21,649 nt of DNA from Chara braunii (lineage: Eukaryota; Streptophyta; Charophyceae; Charales; Characeae), in NCBI GenBank assembly GCA_003427395.1, contig BFEA01000035.1, forward strand, positions 4,869,839 through 4,891,487, read 5' to 3'. The notes below the pieces were generated by a model, which did no database searches, was not told where the DNA came from, and saw only the letters and a program-made list of their open reading frames with translations. The position numbers and the translations under genes were made by a program. Position 1 is the stretch's first letter, and every line of letters starts with the position of its first letter. Shown piece by piece: positions 1-9,780 of the stretch.

Positions 1-898
1 AACCATGCTACGGCGTTAATGATATCACGGTGAGGTAATCGACTAAACATGTCCTTGATGTCAAAGGATCGTGCTGTGATCCTGTTGACATGTCCAGTCA
101 CCTGATCTCGTTGTTAACCTTACCTAATCTCTCAGTCAGATGTGATAAAGCTGAGAGGTTGAAGTGACAGCCAGATGGTAACCGTGATAATAGGAAGTTT
201 AGTCCTTTAGCCACAGCCCGACCAGTGCGAACCATCGGTTCGTTGAACGTTGGACAGATCAGGCGATATCTCGCAAGATCTTTATGTTTCGGAATTACAT
301 AAGCAGTCCCCAATTTTCCTCTCTTGTCCCACCGAACAAACCTTTGCAGTCCCGCATCCTTCATCTCTTCTCTGACCTCACGGAGCAAAAGAGTCTCAGC
401 TACTGGCATCACCGTGTATCATGAGCTCCTGAGGAATGTGTTAATCATAGCCTCATAGTAGGTCTTCGGGCACATCACAACTGTCTCACCAGGGTTCCTA
501 TCGAGTGGAGTCAACACTAGTCCGTTCAACTGCTTCCTCAAACCCTCGACATCAGACATCGATAGGTGAGACGAAGTCTCTACGCTGTCAGCATGCATGC
601 ATCTTGCCAAAGTCTCCAGAGATACACTCAGCTTATACCCACGATAGTTCCTCCAGCTCCGGAAACCGGACTCGACTTCAGAATGTAGGAAAATCAGACG
701 ATTTGCTTGTTGGGATCGCGGGACGTTATTTGCATTGGCCAACAACGACTGGTCCACCACATCTTTCTTCAAACGAAACAACACGTGCTCAGAGACAATG
801 GACACTGCGTCTGTCTTGACCATCCAATCTACTAATTCATTCCCGTTACTATTGGCAGTCAGAGCAATCGTCGATGTACTGTCTTCATTTGAGGTCAA
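1..898 (-). pseudogene. Broken reverse transcriptase fragment, Penelope-like in appearance
   Basis: Three reading frames join on the minus strand: 898 to 419, 412 to 98, and a last one from about 107 to 1. The first contains LVLTPLDRNPGETVVMCPK, the second TAYVIPKHKDLARYRLICP, and the third FDIKDMFSRLPH. Their order resembles the region before and through motif A of a reverse transcriptase: a 'D-K/R-N-G..VV' segment, a 'K.HK...R.I.P' segment and a D-containing motif A. This pattern is closer to Penelope-like elements than to the LINE reverse transcriptases elsewhere in the window, which have DFEKAYD or DLEKAYD. The catalytic ADD/YVDD motif lies beyond the left edge, so activity cannot be judged. 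Frame changes near 415 and 100 show it is decayed. The family assignment is inferred from memory of motif patterns; another non-LINE reverse transcriptase lineage is possible. Confidence 0.5.
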
Positions 899-916
899 CA
901 GACTGGCCAGGGAGTG

Positions 917-1556
917 TCAATAGGCCCTCCTGCTACACCATCTGCCAAACGATTGAGTCACTATTCTTATTCCCAGGAAAACAAAATGGAGGAAAATTTT
1001 CTCTCCTCCTTGAGTAACAACTACATGTCGGCCAGGTTTCGGATTAGGCAGGACCACACAAGTACCTGTGTGATTCAAAACATGTTCGTTTACCAGGTCC
1101 GGTAGTTGATCCTCAGCAGGTGTTTTCTGAACCTCCACAGTAGGAATACTGAGGGTTTCATCATTTGCCTTCTTCGTGAGGATCAGTGTACCCAGCGGAG
1201 AATCTGAGACAATTAGGAACAACAAACTGCTTAGGAGGAGGATTGTCCTTATCGGCTCGTCCCAAAGAAGCCATGGGTTCGGCTTGGAGCAGCGATTTCC
1301 TCGCTGTCCCACCTACCTTGCTCCTTTTTTTGGAATGTGACTCATTCATGTTCTCCATCTCGGACTGTTCACCCAGACCTGCCTCCTCCGCTGTCTGTTT
1401 AGTCGAATCATCATTTAATCTGTTTTTTTTAAGAGAAACTTCATTTTCGGATCTTTCCGAAAATAACTTCTTACTTGTTCGAATAAGGCCCGAAAAAAAA
1501 AAATCGAAGGCATTTCCCCCCTGATCTAGATCTTTTGGGACAAACAGACCCTTCAA
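917..1556 (-). pseudogene. Degenerate low-complexity coding remnant between ORF1 A and the RT fragment
   Basis: Two overlapping minus-strand frames cover this stretch: 1556 to 1161, charged and rich in Ser, Lys and Glu, and 1312 to 917, ending in a more hydrophobic segment. I recognise no domain. A homopolymer of ten A at about 1494-1503 encodes a run of Phe that looks out of place, suggesting an indel. The first frame may be the tail of LINE ORF1 A, cut from it by the AT-rich insert at 1558-2040, because both sides are lysine- and serine-rich and run in the same direction. It could equally belong to the reverse transcriptase element to its left. No function can be assigned. Confidence 0.3.
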
Positions 1557-1557
1557 C

Positions 1558-2040
1558 GGAAAATTTTCCCAGAATTAAATAATCATTCTATAGTAAAATT
1601 ACAATCTAAATTTTAAATTTTCATTCCATCTTAAAAAATGTCATTCCAATTTTAAAAATTTCCATCTTACTCGCAAACTTTTATTCCAAGAATAGGGTAT
1701 CCCTTCTTATTTGGACTGCATGCTAGAGATGGAATGAAAGTCTGGATGATTTCATGAAATATTTTAATTGGACCGTCATTCTAAATAAGGATTTTCAATC
1801 ATAAATAGGTTAATCCAATCTAAATTAGAAGATATTTGTTGTAGTAGAATGAAAATTTAATTAAAACCTTTCATAAACTCGTCCAGACTTTCATTCCATC
1901 TTGAACAAAGAGATGTAGTTGAAAGGGAAAACTCATATTTAGACGGGGACTTATCAAATAAAACTGAAAATTTTAAAATTTGACGAACATTGGAATGATA
2001 ATTTATAAATATGAAGGATTTTTTTTTTAATGGAATGTTT
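1558..2040. mobile_element. AT-rich fold-back (MITE-like) insertion
   Basis: About 483 bp of very AT-rich, non-coding DNA separates two coding remnants. It is flanked by the 6-bp direct repeat TTCAAC (1552-1557 and 2041-2046), a candidate target-site duplication. Inside, 1727-1746 and 1882-1901 are perfect 20-bp inverted complements, and complementarity continues imperfectly both inward towards a centre near 1814 and outward, so most of the segment could fold into one long hairpin. The motif TCATTCC and its complement recur about nine times. The exact outer ends do not form clean terminal inverted repeats, so the class is uncertain. No transposase is encoded. Confidence 0.5.
1727..1901. repeat. 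Perfect 20-bp inverted repeat, core of the fold-back
   Basis: The arm AGATGGAATGAAAGTCTGGA at 1727-1746 is the exact reverse complement of 1882-1901. The next inward 18 bases still pair at about 13 positions, and the following 23 at about 17. The spacer is roughly 135 bp, itself partly self-complementary. Confidence 0.85.
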
Positions 2041-2041
2041 T

Positions 2042-3485
2042 TCAACTTTCATTTCTCGTGGGAATTTTTCTGTTGTTACTCAGCTCTGTTTCAAACATTA
2101 GGCCCAGTCCCAGGTTTGTTTGGTCTTCGGGATCCTTCTCCACATCCGATTCACCTTCCGACTCCGAAATTACCATATTATCCACATTACCTTTCTCCCT
2201 CGTAGTAACCATGGCAGAACTGTTCATTACGGGATTAGGGCTCGCGCTCTTAGTCCCGCTTTTTTGAGCTTCCTCAGGTATGGAGGGGGAGGGCTCTCCT
2301 GAGTTCATAGTAGAATGTTGGTCTTTTTTTGCCTTATGACCCTTTCTGTTCTTGACTTTTTCACCACCGAACACAAATTGTGAAGCAGAAACCTCTCCCT
2401 TTTCTTTAGAAGGTTCCTTTGACGAGCTCGCCCCGTCCTTTTTCTTCAGACGGTACACGACTTTTGTTTTAAAGGGATTGACAACTTTATTTGTCTCTTT
2501 TCCAGCTTCTTTGTCAATTTCTTTCTTAGTACTCCCTTTATGTGCCTTATCAGAGCTCTTTAGCAGGATATCTTTATATGAAGGAACTGGTCGGACGGGC
2601 TCTTCTCCAGCCTTCTCCTGATCGTTCTTTGACGTGTGTCTGTTCTTCTTTTTCGGGCAATTGGCATCCTTTTCATCATGAAAATGACGACAACAGACTC
2701 GACACCATGATGTTCTCGCGCAGACCACATCAATTTTGATCAAGCCATCTCCCTATAAATCAATTTGCAAACATTTATTGTAACGTAGCCTTGTTGAACG
2801 GACCAAGTCAAATCTGACGTTGTGGAGATCCGGTTCGAGGGGATTAGTATACGTTGGATGGTTCTTTAATACCTCTCCAAACGCATCTTGGACTGCCCGT
2901 TTTAACAATCCCATCGCCGAAATTGGTACCTTCATGCATCGTATCCAGAAAAACTTATGTTGAATGAAATCCCTCCAGTCATGAAGTTGTTGTTCAGTTA
3001 TCCATGTACGGAAGGTCAACATATGAAGTCGACCATCCAACATCACCTTCCCCCCCCCGCTTACGGAGCATCCAATCGGCCACTGGTTTGGATGAGGCTA
3101 CGTAGGTAGCCAAATTTCTACCTTCATTTCTAAAAGCGCCTCTTACCGGGAAGGCACCAGAGATCCCTGCCGCCTCCCACCCATTCTCATATATCCTTAT
3201 CAATCTACTTTTAACATCCGGTGGGAGGGTCGACGCTTCATCATCGAAGAAAAAAAAAATAGCGTGATCTCTTAACCAGTTTGCTTGTACTTGATACAAA
3301 TCCTAATCAACTGTAACCCCCACAAAGTCATCTCCTGTCTCTACTAGACTAGGGATTTCAAAGTCAGGAAGAACCTCTTCGTTAAAAGACGTACTCAGAA
3401 GTTCTTCAATTTGTTTTTTTCCTTCTTCTGAGAGGGGGTTGATCGGTCGGGATCCTAACTCGTGGGAGGGTCCGGTTGATGCCAT
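2042..3485 (-). pseudogene. LINE ORF1 protein, copy A (RRM/DUF4283-like plus zinc knuckle)
   Basis: The likely start is ATG at 3485-3483 (MASTGPSHELG), chosen because copy B starts with a similar MASPEET. The frame runs through an in-frame TAG at 3305-3303, continues as the ..WLRDHAIFFFFDDE.. segment, and shifts frame at a run of ten C near 3048-3057. It then resumes with a FFWIRCMKVP segment, meets a second in-frame TAG near 2755, and continues to 2042. The first 250 residues or so resemble the RNA-binding, DUF4283-type region of plant LINE ORF1. A Cys/His cluster follows (C-x2-C-x4-H-x6-C, starting WCRVCCRHFH), then a lysine- and serine-rich acidic tail. The known family role is to bind element RNA in a ribonucleoprotein. 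Two nonsense codons and one frameshift make this copy dead. Confidence 0.7.
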
Positions 3486-3942
3486 CTTCGCATTCGTTAC
3501 CAGCCTCGGACAAAAAGGAAAAAACAGAAGCCACACCAAAACCAAAACCACTCTTATTAATCTATTATAGTATTGTATCTGAGGAATCAATAACTTAAGC
3601 CCGGTTATGAGTCCAAGAAGTATACCCATCACTTCGTCGCCGTCTTCGGGAACATTAACTACCTTGGCGAGAACGCTTGTCTTCCTCTTCTGGTGGTGCT
3701 TTCGCGGAGGTTCTCCTCTTCCCTATCCTCATAAGGTAAGTCCACACTCCTTGTCAGATCACAAGATGTGATAGCTCTTGAAGTCCATCCACCTTTCCCA
3801 CCTCTGTTGCTCGAATCTGGTGAGTAACGAAAATTGAGCCACTGCGCTATCCTAGCGAAGGGGCGCTATAGCTCCGTCATAAGACCGGGCGCTAACTGCC
3901 TCTCGCTCGACTTAGCACCCCATCTACCGTCGTCATGCCCTC

Positions 3943-3976
3943 GTAGTTCTTTTCTCGGAATTACCGAGAGAACTAC
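3943..3976. repeat. Imperfect hairpin in the presumed LINE leader
   Basis: GTAGTTCTTTTCTCGG pairs with CCGAGAGAACTAC around the short loop AATTA, leaving a 3-nt bulge in the left arm. It could form a stable RNA stem in the 5' leader of copy A. Confidence 0.6.
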
Positions 3977-4037
3977 CACCATCGCTATTCCGCCGAGAAT
4001 GAGCCACGAGCCCGAGCCGAAGCATGGGCCCTACCGT

Positions 4038-4080
4038 CGCTTCGCGTTCATAGCGCACCGCCGCCGCTTCGCGTTCATAG
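4038..4080. repeat. Two copies of a 16-bp motif at 27-bp spacing
   Basis: CGCTTCGCGTTCATAG occurs at 4038-4053 and again at 4065-4080, and the following bases are also similar. This is a short tandem duplication with a 27-bp period. Confidence 0.8.
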
Positions 4081-4169
4081 TGCAACCTCATACATCACTC
4101 TGTAAGAGCCTCGTTCCAGACATTTTTCATTTCTCCAACTTACTTTATCAAAAATAAAGAGAAAAACTG

Positions 4170-4260
4170 TTTCTAACGTTTTTTTTCAGTTTTTTAATTT
4201 TTTGTTTCGAATTTATTAATGTCAAAATGGCGTCACACCGTTGAGTTTTCTAAACTCAAC
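4170..4260 (-). other. 3' end of LINE copy B: stem-loop followed by A-rich tail
   Basis: On the minus strand, after the zf-RVT remnant, a perfect hairpin (GTTGAGTTT at 4240-4248 pairing with AAACTCAAC at 4252-4260, 3-nt loop) is followed by an A-rich stretch at about 4170-4212. A 3' stem-loop plus A-rich end is common in LINE transcripts, where it helps the reverse transcriptase find its own RNA. The exact end and a target duplication are not resolved. Confidence 0.5.
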
Positions 4261-4327
4261 AATGGTAGGTGGGACCAGACCCCTGAGTGCATTATCCTCA
4301 TTCGGAGCGGAGCCACTTAGAGAGGGC

Positions 4328-4792
4328 TTACTTCCTTTCCAGCGTGATTGCAGCAAGTCTGTTCTTTTTCCCCCACGAGCGGAGGAACCACAACTGAGCC
4401 CGGTCTCTGGCCTGTCCTGTTCTGCAGAGGACTTTCTTCCTCCAGTCCACTGTTATCATGTGACGAACAGTGGCTTTCATGCCCCCTTTCAACATGGGGT
4501 CCGAGAAGTACTTACGATTAAACAGTACCGAATTGCGTTCCTTCCAAATCCACCACATAACTACAACACGGATAGACATTGCCACATAACCCCACCCCTT
4601 GTTGTAGGACAATGAGGGGGGTAAGATGCCTGTTACAGCCCATTCCACGTCCCATACCACTTTGGTCAGTCCCCCCATCTCCTTCCAGTGGTAAGCCCAC
4701 CACTTCCAAATTCGAAATGAGAGGGGGCAAGTACCCCATAAGTGAGTAGAGTCTTCCACTCTCCGGTGAAATGTAAATGAAAGAGTGCCAGA
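4328..4792 (-). pseudogene. LINE ORF2 C-terminal zf-RVT domain, copy B
   Basis: The frame beginning FHRRVEDSTHLWGTCP matches the zinc-binding zf-RVT domain at the end of plant LINE ORF2 proteins (H-L-x-x-C-P core, then x-I-W-x-W-W). It goes on through GYVAMSIRVVVMWWIWKERN. The same order is seen at 6918-6442 (VHLWWDYPSAARIWRWW, then GYVAQSVRVVLCNAIWQSRN), so the two are homologous. The upstream Cys pair of the domain and the whole reverse transcriptase are missing. The frame joins ORF1 sequence directly at about 4770-4800. Confidence 0.65.
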
Positions 4793-5338
4793 GTGAAACC
4801 CTAATTGCCATAACCCAAAATTTACTTTCGGCCTCTTCAGCCTTCGTATCGTCGAGCTCCTTCTTCATAGCCCAACGCCGGAACGTAACAGTATACCGTG
4901 CATTAAGGTCTATGGAATGGTTGTTACGATCCTGAATCACAATTCTATCTGATCCTTTGTTGATCAGAAACTCAGCGATTTCTTTGGTAGTAGCGACGTA
5001 TGAATATACGTTCGCGCCTTCATATTCGACTCGCCCCCTCTTCAAAGAGGGATTTACAGCTGGGTTGGAGCACCAACCATCCTCATAGATCCCAATAAGC
5101 ATTTCTTTTAACCTGTTCAATAGAGCTTTGGTCTCATCCTGAAATATGACGATTACGGTTCGCTCCTTAAACCAGCGGACTACTACGTCATCCACCTTGG
5201 ATTAAGAGTAATGGTCGCAGTACAGCCATCTACCGTGCATGTCCTGTGGTCTAGACCTTCCAGGAAAATACCATCCTCCAAACATTTTGCCACTAATGAC
5301 CTGATACGTTCCTCCTCCGTTTCTTCGGGGGAGGCCAT
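4793..5338 (-). pseudogene. LINE ORF1 N-terminal part, copy B
   Basis: The start is taken at 5338 (MASPEETEEERIRSL), parallel to copy A. A frameshift near 5190 leads into a frame that reads VVVRWFKERTVIVIFQDE, IGIYEDGW, YSYVATTKEIAEFLI and TVTFRRWAMKKELDD. Each aligns in order with copy A (NWLRDHAIFFFFDDE, IRIYENGW, ATYVASSKPVADWML, LTFRTWITEQQLHD). This is the RNA-binding, RRM/DUF4283-like half of a LINE ORF1. Similarity to copy A stops near the SKFWVMAIRV segment, about where zf-RVT sequence begins, so the zinc knuckle, the endonuclease and the reverse transcriptase are all deleted. Copies A and B have clearly different sequences and are related subfamilies rather than a recent duplication. 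Confidence 0.65.
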
Positions 5339-6314
5339 CATTGACGGGAACTCCGCCCAGCAAGACAAGTAACTTTAAAGTATCCCTAGGACTAAAGTTT
5401 CGACTGCCAGCGCTCTAATCTGTGATCCTAGCAAAGACCAAGAAGATTTTAACGTCAAAAAGGTTATTAATCCATCCTATAAGACATTGCATGGAGAACA
5501 GGGATTCGAAGATCGCTTACGGCACCTCCCGAAGGAGGTGTTTGTGCTAAGGTTTTCGAATAAGCCGCCCTTCTCCGTTCAAGATTACTCACTCCCTCCT
5601 CTCACCACCAATAGAATCTGAAGGGGTGCTGTAAGAGCGAGATTTCTCATAATATCCACTGACTCTTCCGTCGAAGTGAGGACGAACAATCACATGATTC
5701 CTCCCCCCTAGTCCGTCCGGCGGCAGTTCTCCTGGCAGTATTCCGCCTCTCCCCGCCAAGACTTTACAGCTTCCTTCCTCCGGATTTCATTCCTCATCCC
5801 GGCCATAGGATCCATGAAACTTCTGCATGTCTATATTTGGAGGGGTGACCAACATGATGCTATCGCTCCTTCGGATATGCTCCCGCTAACCGCTGCACAC
5901 TCCATATTGCCTGGCTAGACCGCCAGATCCATTCTCCGACAACCAACTTGACTCCCGGGCACTCTGACTCGGCCCGCATCTACGTACATGCTCCGTTGTC
6001 GAAAGTATTCTTCCGTCATTCTTCATCTGAGACGGGTGTCTATACGATGCTCGTCGTTAAACATACTTCACATAGTTGTTCGTCATTTTGCAGGGACTCT
6101 TCATCAACCCCTACACCTCCCACGCCTCACTGAGATGGTTTGCATCACCAAAGCGACGCGAGGTGGTGGTTGCCTCACATTTCCGCTGTGAGCGCAGAAT
6201 AATGACGGAAGAGCGTTGGCCAATTGCATCGGCGGAACGATGCCGAGCGCTACCGGACGCCCGTCACCGAAACCCCGCCCTTCTTTTTCAAAATCGTGTA
6301 CGTGGGCCTCATTC
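5339..6314. other. Unassigned stretch, no gene recognised
   Basis: About 970 bp between LINE copy B and the 3' region of the next LINE. Open frames here are short and on both strands, with no recognisable motif. The part next to 5338 is probably the leader of copy B. The only clear structure is the hairpin at 5505-5560. Confidence 0.4.
5505..5560. repeat. Compound hairpin upstream of LINE copy B ORF1
   Basis: CACCTCC (5523-5529) pairs with GGAGGTG (5534-5540) around the tetraloop CGAA. The flanks continue pairing with bulges (CTTA..GCAC with GTGCTAAG), and the outermost arms are TTCGAA at 5505-5510 and 5555-5560. The whole 56 nt can fold as one interrupted stem. Confidence 0.65.
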
Positions 6315-6458
6315 GATACATCAGTGGTACCACCCCCGGCCTCGTTTACATCAAAATGAATCTGGCACTTTTATACGCCAGATTCGTGATCCAGTAGAGC
6401 CCTTGGAGCCACACCTCGGCCTGTAGTACCCATTTGATACTTCACTGGTACCACCCCC
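6315..6458. repeat. 23-bp direct repeat, 121-bp spacing, at the end of a LINE
   Basis: 6315-6337 and 6436-6458 match at 21 of 23 positions (shared core TGGTACCACCCCC). Between them is a 9-bp perfect hairpin, GAATCTGGC at 6358-6366 with GCCAGATTC at 6377-6385. They lie just downstream of the zf-RVT coding remnant, in what is probably the LINE 3' untranslated region. Confidence 0.7.
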
Positions 6459-6918
6459 TCCAGTCTGACTGAATCGTGAGCCGGATATTATGATATACAG
6501 TGGCCTTAAGATGCTTGTCATGCCATTCGTTGTCTTTAAAGACCAAGTCATTTCTAGATTGCCAGATTGCATTACAGAGCACAACTCTCACCGATTGAGC
6601 AACGTACCCCCTTGCCTTATCTACCCGGAGGTTGCCTGGGATGCCACCCAGGAGAGTCCAAATCTTGTCCCAATTCACTGCCTTGCCAAAAAGGTTGTCC
6701 CATTTCAGAGTCCACCATCTCCAAATACGGGCCGCCGATGGATAGTCCCACCAAAGGTGGACTGTGGATTCGAACACCCAGTTGTAGCGAACACACGTAA
6801 GATCCAACCGCATGCCATGTTCCGCCAACCAGACGGCCGATGGTGTAGCCATAAGAGATAAAAACCATAAAGTAGCTGCCCACCTTTGGCACGACAAAGT
6901 TTCAACTGAGCCTAACAT
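6442..6918 (-). pseudogene. LINE-2 ORF2 C-terminal zf-RVT domain
   Basis: The minus-strand frame 6918-6442 carries VHLWWDYPSAARIWRWW and GYVAQSVRVVLCNAIWQSRND. It is homologous to the zf-RVT remnant of copy B. The expected HLL..CP core has Tyr in place of the zinc-binding Cys (WDYP), so zinc binding is probably lost. It continues the degraded ORF2 that starts at 9763. This domain is thought to bind nucleic acid during target-primed reverse transcription. Confidence 0.65.
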
Positions 6919-7778
6919 TTCTTAATGTGAGAAGCCAGTTGCGGGTCCTCGATCTGTAGCACTGCCCACCATCTTGTTACTGCAACCACCAGCGGATCCT
7001 TAGACAACAAACATAGTTTGTATCCTATTTTTTGTGAATAATCCAGAATACACAGGTTCAGGCCATTGCGGTCAGACACTCTCCATTCCCACATTTTGGG
7101 ATCCAGTTTAAGTTTCTGCAGTGATTTGCCCTCTAAGAGTAGGGTATATATCCAAACACCATCGTCATTGACCTTCTCGGAAACTCTGATTTGTGAGAGA
7201 TTACAGCTCAATGGTGGTTGGGAAGAGGATTCTAATTACTGAAGATGTGGGCTGGCTACAAACCAGCCCTGAAAATTTCTTTTCCCATCAGACTGAATAG
7301 CCAACAACTTCCAAAATTGATCTTCCTAAGTATCGTCCTTAAACCAAGTCCCCGGAGGAACCAGTTTCGTAGAGTACAAAGTTCTTTCCATCCCAGTGAG
7401 ATCGAATCAATCAACAGGTTCTTTTTCAGGCCTAATTATGCAAGTTGCCCAACTTTTCGCACAAATTAATATCAGAGATCCAATCACCCTGCATGTCGTC
7501 CCACAAGTAAGCAACCCTCAACACTCCTTTTTCAATCCAAGCCCGGCCAAAGCTGCCCGGGGAAGAGTCAGCTTTAATCTAATCCCCTGCCACCGACTGG
7601 ATATGTGGGTTCTCAAACAGGAGTTGGCAGAGCACCTCCTCTTTTGTTACTGGTTCCACCCACACATCTGGTTTCAGTACTTTCCATGCTTGAATTATGG
7701 CATTCTAGAAAGAAGATTTGATATAGCGTCGTTGAAAGGAACTTATAAATAAATACAAGCAAACATCTGTGGGCCGAC
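6912..7778 (-). pseudogene. LINE-2 ORF2 region between RT and zf-RVT, broken in several frames
   Basis: Open segments in the order expected of a LINE ORF2 can be read here in changing frames. IIQAWKVLKPDVWVEPVTKE at about 7700-7640 is followed by a TAG near 7575. Then comes a segment of the type RAWIEKGVLRVAYLWDDMQ at about 7555-7495, and a Trp-rich stretch at 7211-6912 containing WEWRVSDRNGLNL and TRWWAVLQ. At least two stops and several frameshifts separate them. The order and direction are those of the connecting region after the reverse transcriptase thumb in plant LINEs. Confidence 0.5.
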
Positions 7779-9519
7779 TCAAATTCTATTTTTTTGCAAG
7801 AATGTACTCGGCCATAACAATCCAGTGAGAATTCGGCAAACCCAGGGCAGCTTTAAATATCCATTTGATGAGTAATGCATTGTTCTGTTTCCTCGGGTCC
7901 AAAATCCCAAGACCGCCTTGATCGCGTGGTAAGCATAACATTTTTCAGGCAACCTTGAAGAGGAACGACTCATTTTTCTCTCCAAAGGGTTTCCATAAAA
8001 ACTTAGCAGCTCTTCTCCTAGCCATACCAAATAGTTGTTTACCAAGAGCCCTGACCATGCCCACGTACCATAGCAAAGCGAATAACGCACCATTGATGAC
8101 CAAGCCTCTATCGACTAATGATAGGTGAGGGGCTTTGCCCCATGTACTCAGTCTATGAATTATTTTCTGAAGTAACAGGTCATCTTGGTGGACATCACAT
8201 GCTAATAAAGAGATCTGTATGCCCAAAAACCATTTTGGCTGATTTGGTTCGATTCTTCTCATACCCCATTGAACAGTCAGTTCGAAAGATGCAGGTAGAA
8301 GAAAGACAGATTTATGGCAGTTTACAGACGCTTCGGAAAGGTCAGAGTATTCGTCCAAGTAATGCTTCAAAGCATTCAGAGAAGGGGGGTCGTTCCTTGT
8401 TAGTGCAAAGAGGTCATCAGCTAGAGCTTTAACCTTGTATGACACAGATCCAATCGAAAACCCGGAAATCTTGGGTTTAGCTCTTATACTCTTCAGAAGC
8501 ACTTCCATTTGAATAGCAAACAACAGAGGAGCAAGGGGGCAACCTTGCTGCAGGGACCTTGTTTGAGGGAACTCCTCTGGGACTCTTCCGTTGACCATCA
8601 CCGCAGTCGTAGACATGGTATACATGGCAATAACCCACGTAGAGAAGGACTGACCAAAGCCCAACACATTGAGTGTAATAAGCACATACGACCAGTTCAC
8701 CCGATCGTATGCTTTTTCTAAATCCAGTAGAAGTACTGCAAAATTTAGCTCTTCCCTATTAATTATTTCCAGTGTTTCTACAACGGTTATGATGTTGGTA
8801 AAAATGAACCGACCCTTAATGAAAGTTGCTTGATCTGGTACCACTAGGGCAGGTAAGTAGCGACTCAATCTTCTGGCCAACACCTTGGCCAGGAGCTTGT
8901 AAGAGACGTTGAGAACTGATATCGGTCTCAAGTCGTGGATCTCAGCTCTATCCCCCTTTTTAAAGAGGACAGAGATAATCCCTTTGCGCATACTCGTGGG
9001 TAGGCTGATGTGAGTCAGCAGGTTATTATAAATCTCCACCAACTTAGATCCAACCTCATTCCAGATCGTTAAGTGGAGTTCAACAGGCAGTCCTGGACCA
9101 TCGTTCCTAGGGGTTCTCCCCTTGGACATAGCCTTCAAGGCTTCAAAGGCCTGTAAGGTAGTGATCGGTCTGTCCAGATCCAGACAACCTTCCGTAGAGA
9201 GGCGGACAGTAGTATTCAACCAATGAGTGCACTCGGTGTGGATGGACGAGTCAATGTTTGCTCCCTGAAGCCGAAAAGTGAGTATGTCCAGGTAGTATTG
9301 CATGGCATAGTTACATAGTTGAGGGAGATCCTTAGCCAACGCAATGTTGTTACCGAAGGGGTGATACAGTTCCCTCACAGGAATCGAAGAGCGTCTTGGT
9401 AAGAGCCGCTGAAATGATTCCTTGGTCATGCGGTCGTAGACCATGATGCCTTTAATTTGTAAGCGCTCTGCCCAGACCTCTACCTTTCTCCTTTGAATGG
9501 CATCCCATACAGATAGCAA
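7779..9519 (-). pseudogene. LINE-2 reverse transcriptase domain
   Basis: A 524-residue open frame (9519-7945) is the longest unbroken piece of this element. Motifs in order: KAMSKGRTPRNDGPGLPVE (fingers entry), IHDLRPISVLNVSYKLLAKV (motif 2), LLLDLEKAYDRVNWSY (motif A, catalytic Asp), RSLQQGCPLAPLLFAIQMEV (motif B) and VKALADDLFAL (motif C, catalytic Asp pair). The frame stops at 7945 and resumes in another frame with RDQGGLGILDPRKQNNALLI down to about 7780. The three catalytic Asp residues remain. Known role: it copies element RNA into DNA at a nicked target site. The missing endonuclease and the downstream breaks make the element dead. Confidence 0.85.
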
Positions 9520-9763
9520 TTTCGTCCTCTACCAGATTCGAAACAGGGTGTTCAGACATTCTCAATTCGGCATACTCGATTCTCTTACGTAACTTTGCTT
9601 CCTCTGAGTTTCTTTGGAAGGTCAAGATATTCGAAAAAACAGACAGTAGATTCGAGAAGATTGTAACCCCCGATTCCCACCAATCTGAAAGGTTGGGATA
9701 CCGTACCTTACCGAAGTATTCTACGATATGTGAGGCAATTTTATGGTTTTTTGGAAAATACAA
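9452..9763 (-). pseudogene. LINE-2 endonuclease-to-RT linker, 5' truncation point
   Basis: The frame 9763-9452 reads IVEYFGKVRYPNLSDWWESG and then a charged helix-like stretch (EEAKLRKRIEYAELRMSEH). This is the kind of linker found between the endonuclease and reverse transcriptase in plant LINE ORF2. It shifts frame into the reverse transcriptase around 9500. Upstream of about 9765 the LINE similarity ends with no endonuclease motif (no GDFN, no SDH), so the copy is 5'-truncated, the usual result of incomplete reverse transcription. Confidence 0.6.
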
Positions 9764-9780
9764 AGTGGTTTTTTATATGC

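Larger units (their letters stand above)
3486..4169 (-). other. Probable 5' leader of LINE copy A; no gene seen
   Basis: This stretch lies immediately upstream of ORF1 A. It holds no convincing coding frame. It contains an imperfect hairpin at 3943-3976 and a 27-bp-period duplication at 4038-4080. It may be the LINE 5' untranslated region; its left-hand border with the tail of copy B (about 4170) is approximate. Confidence 0.35.
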
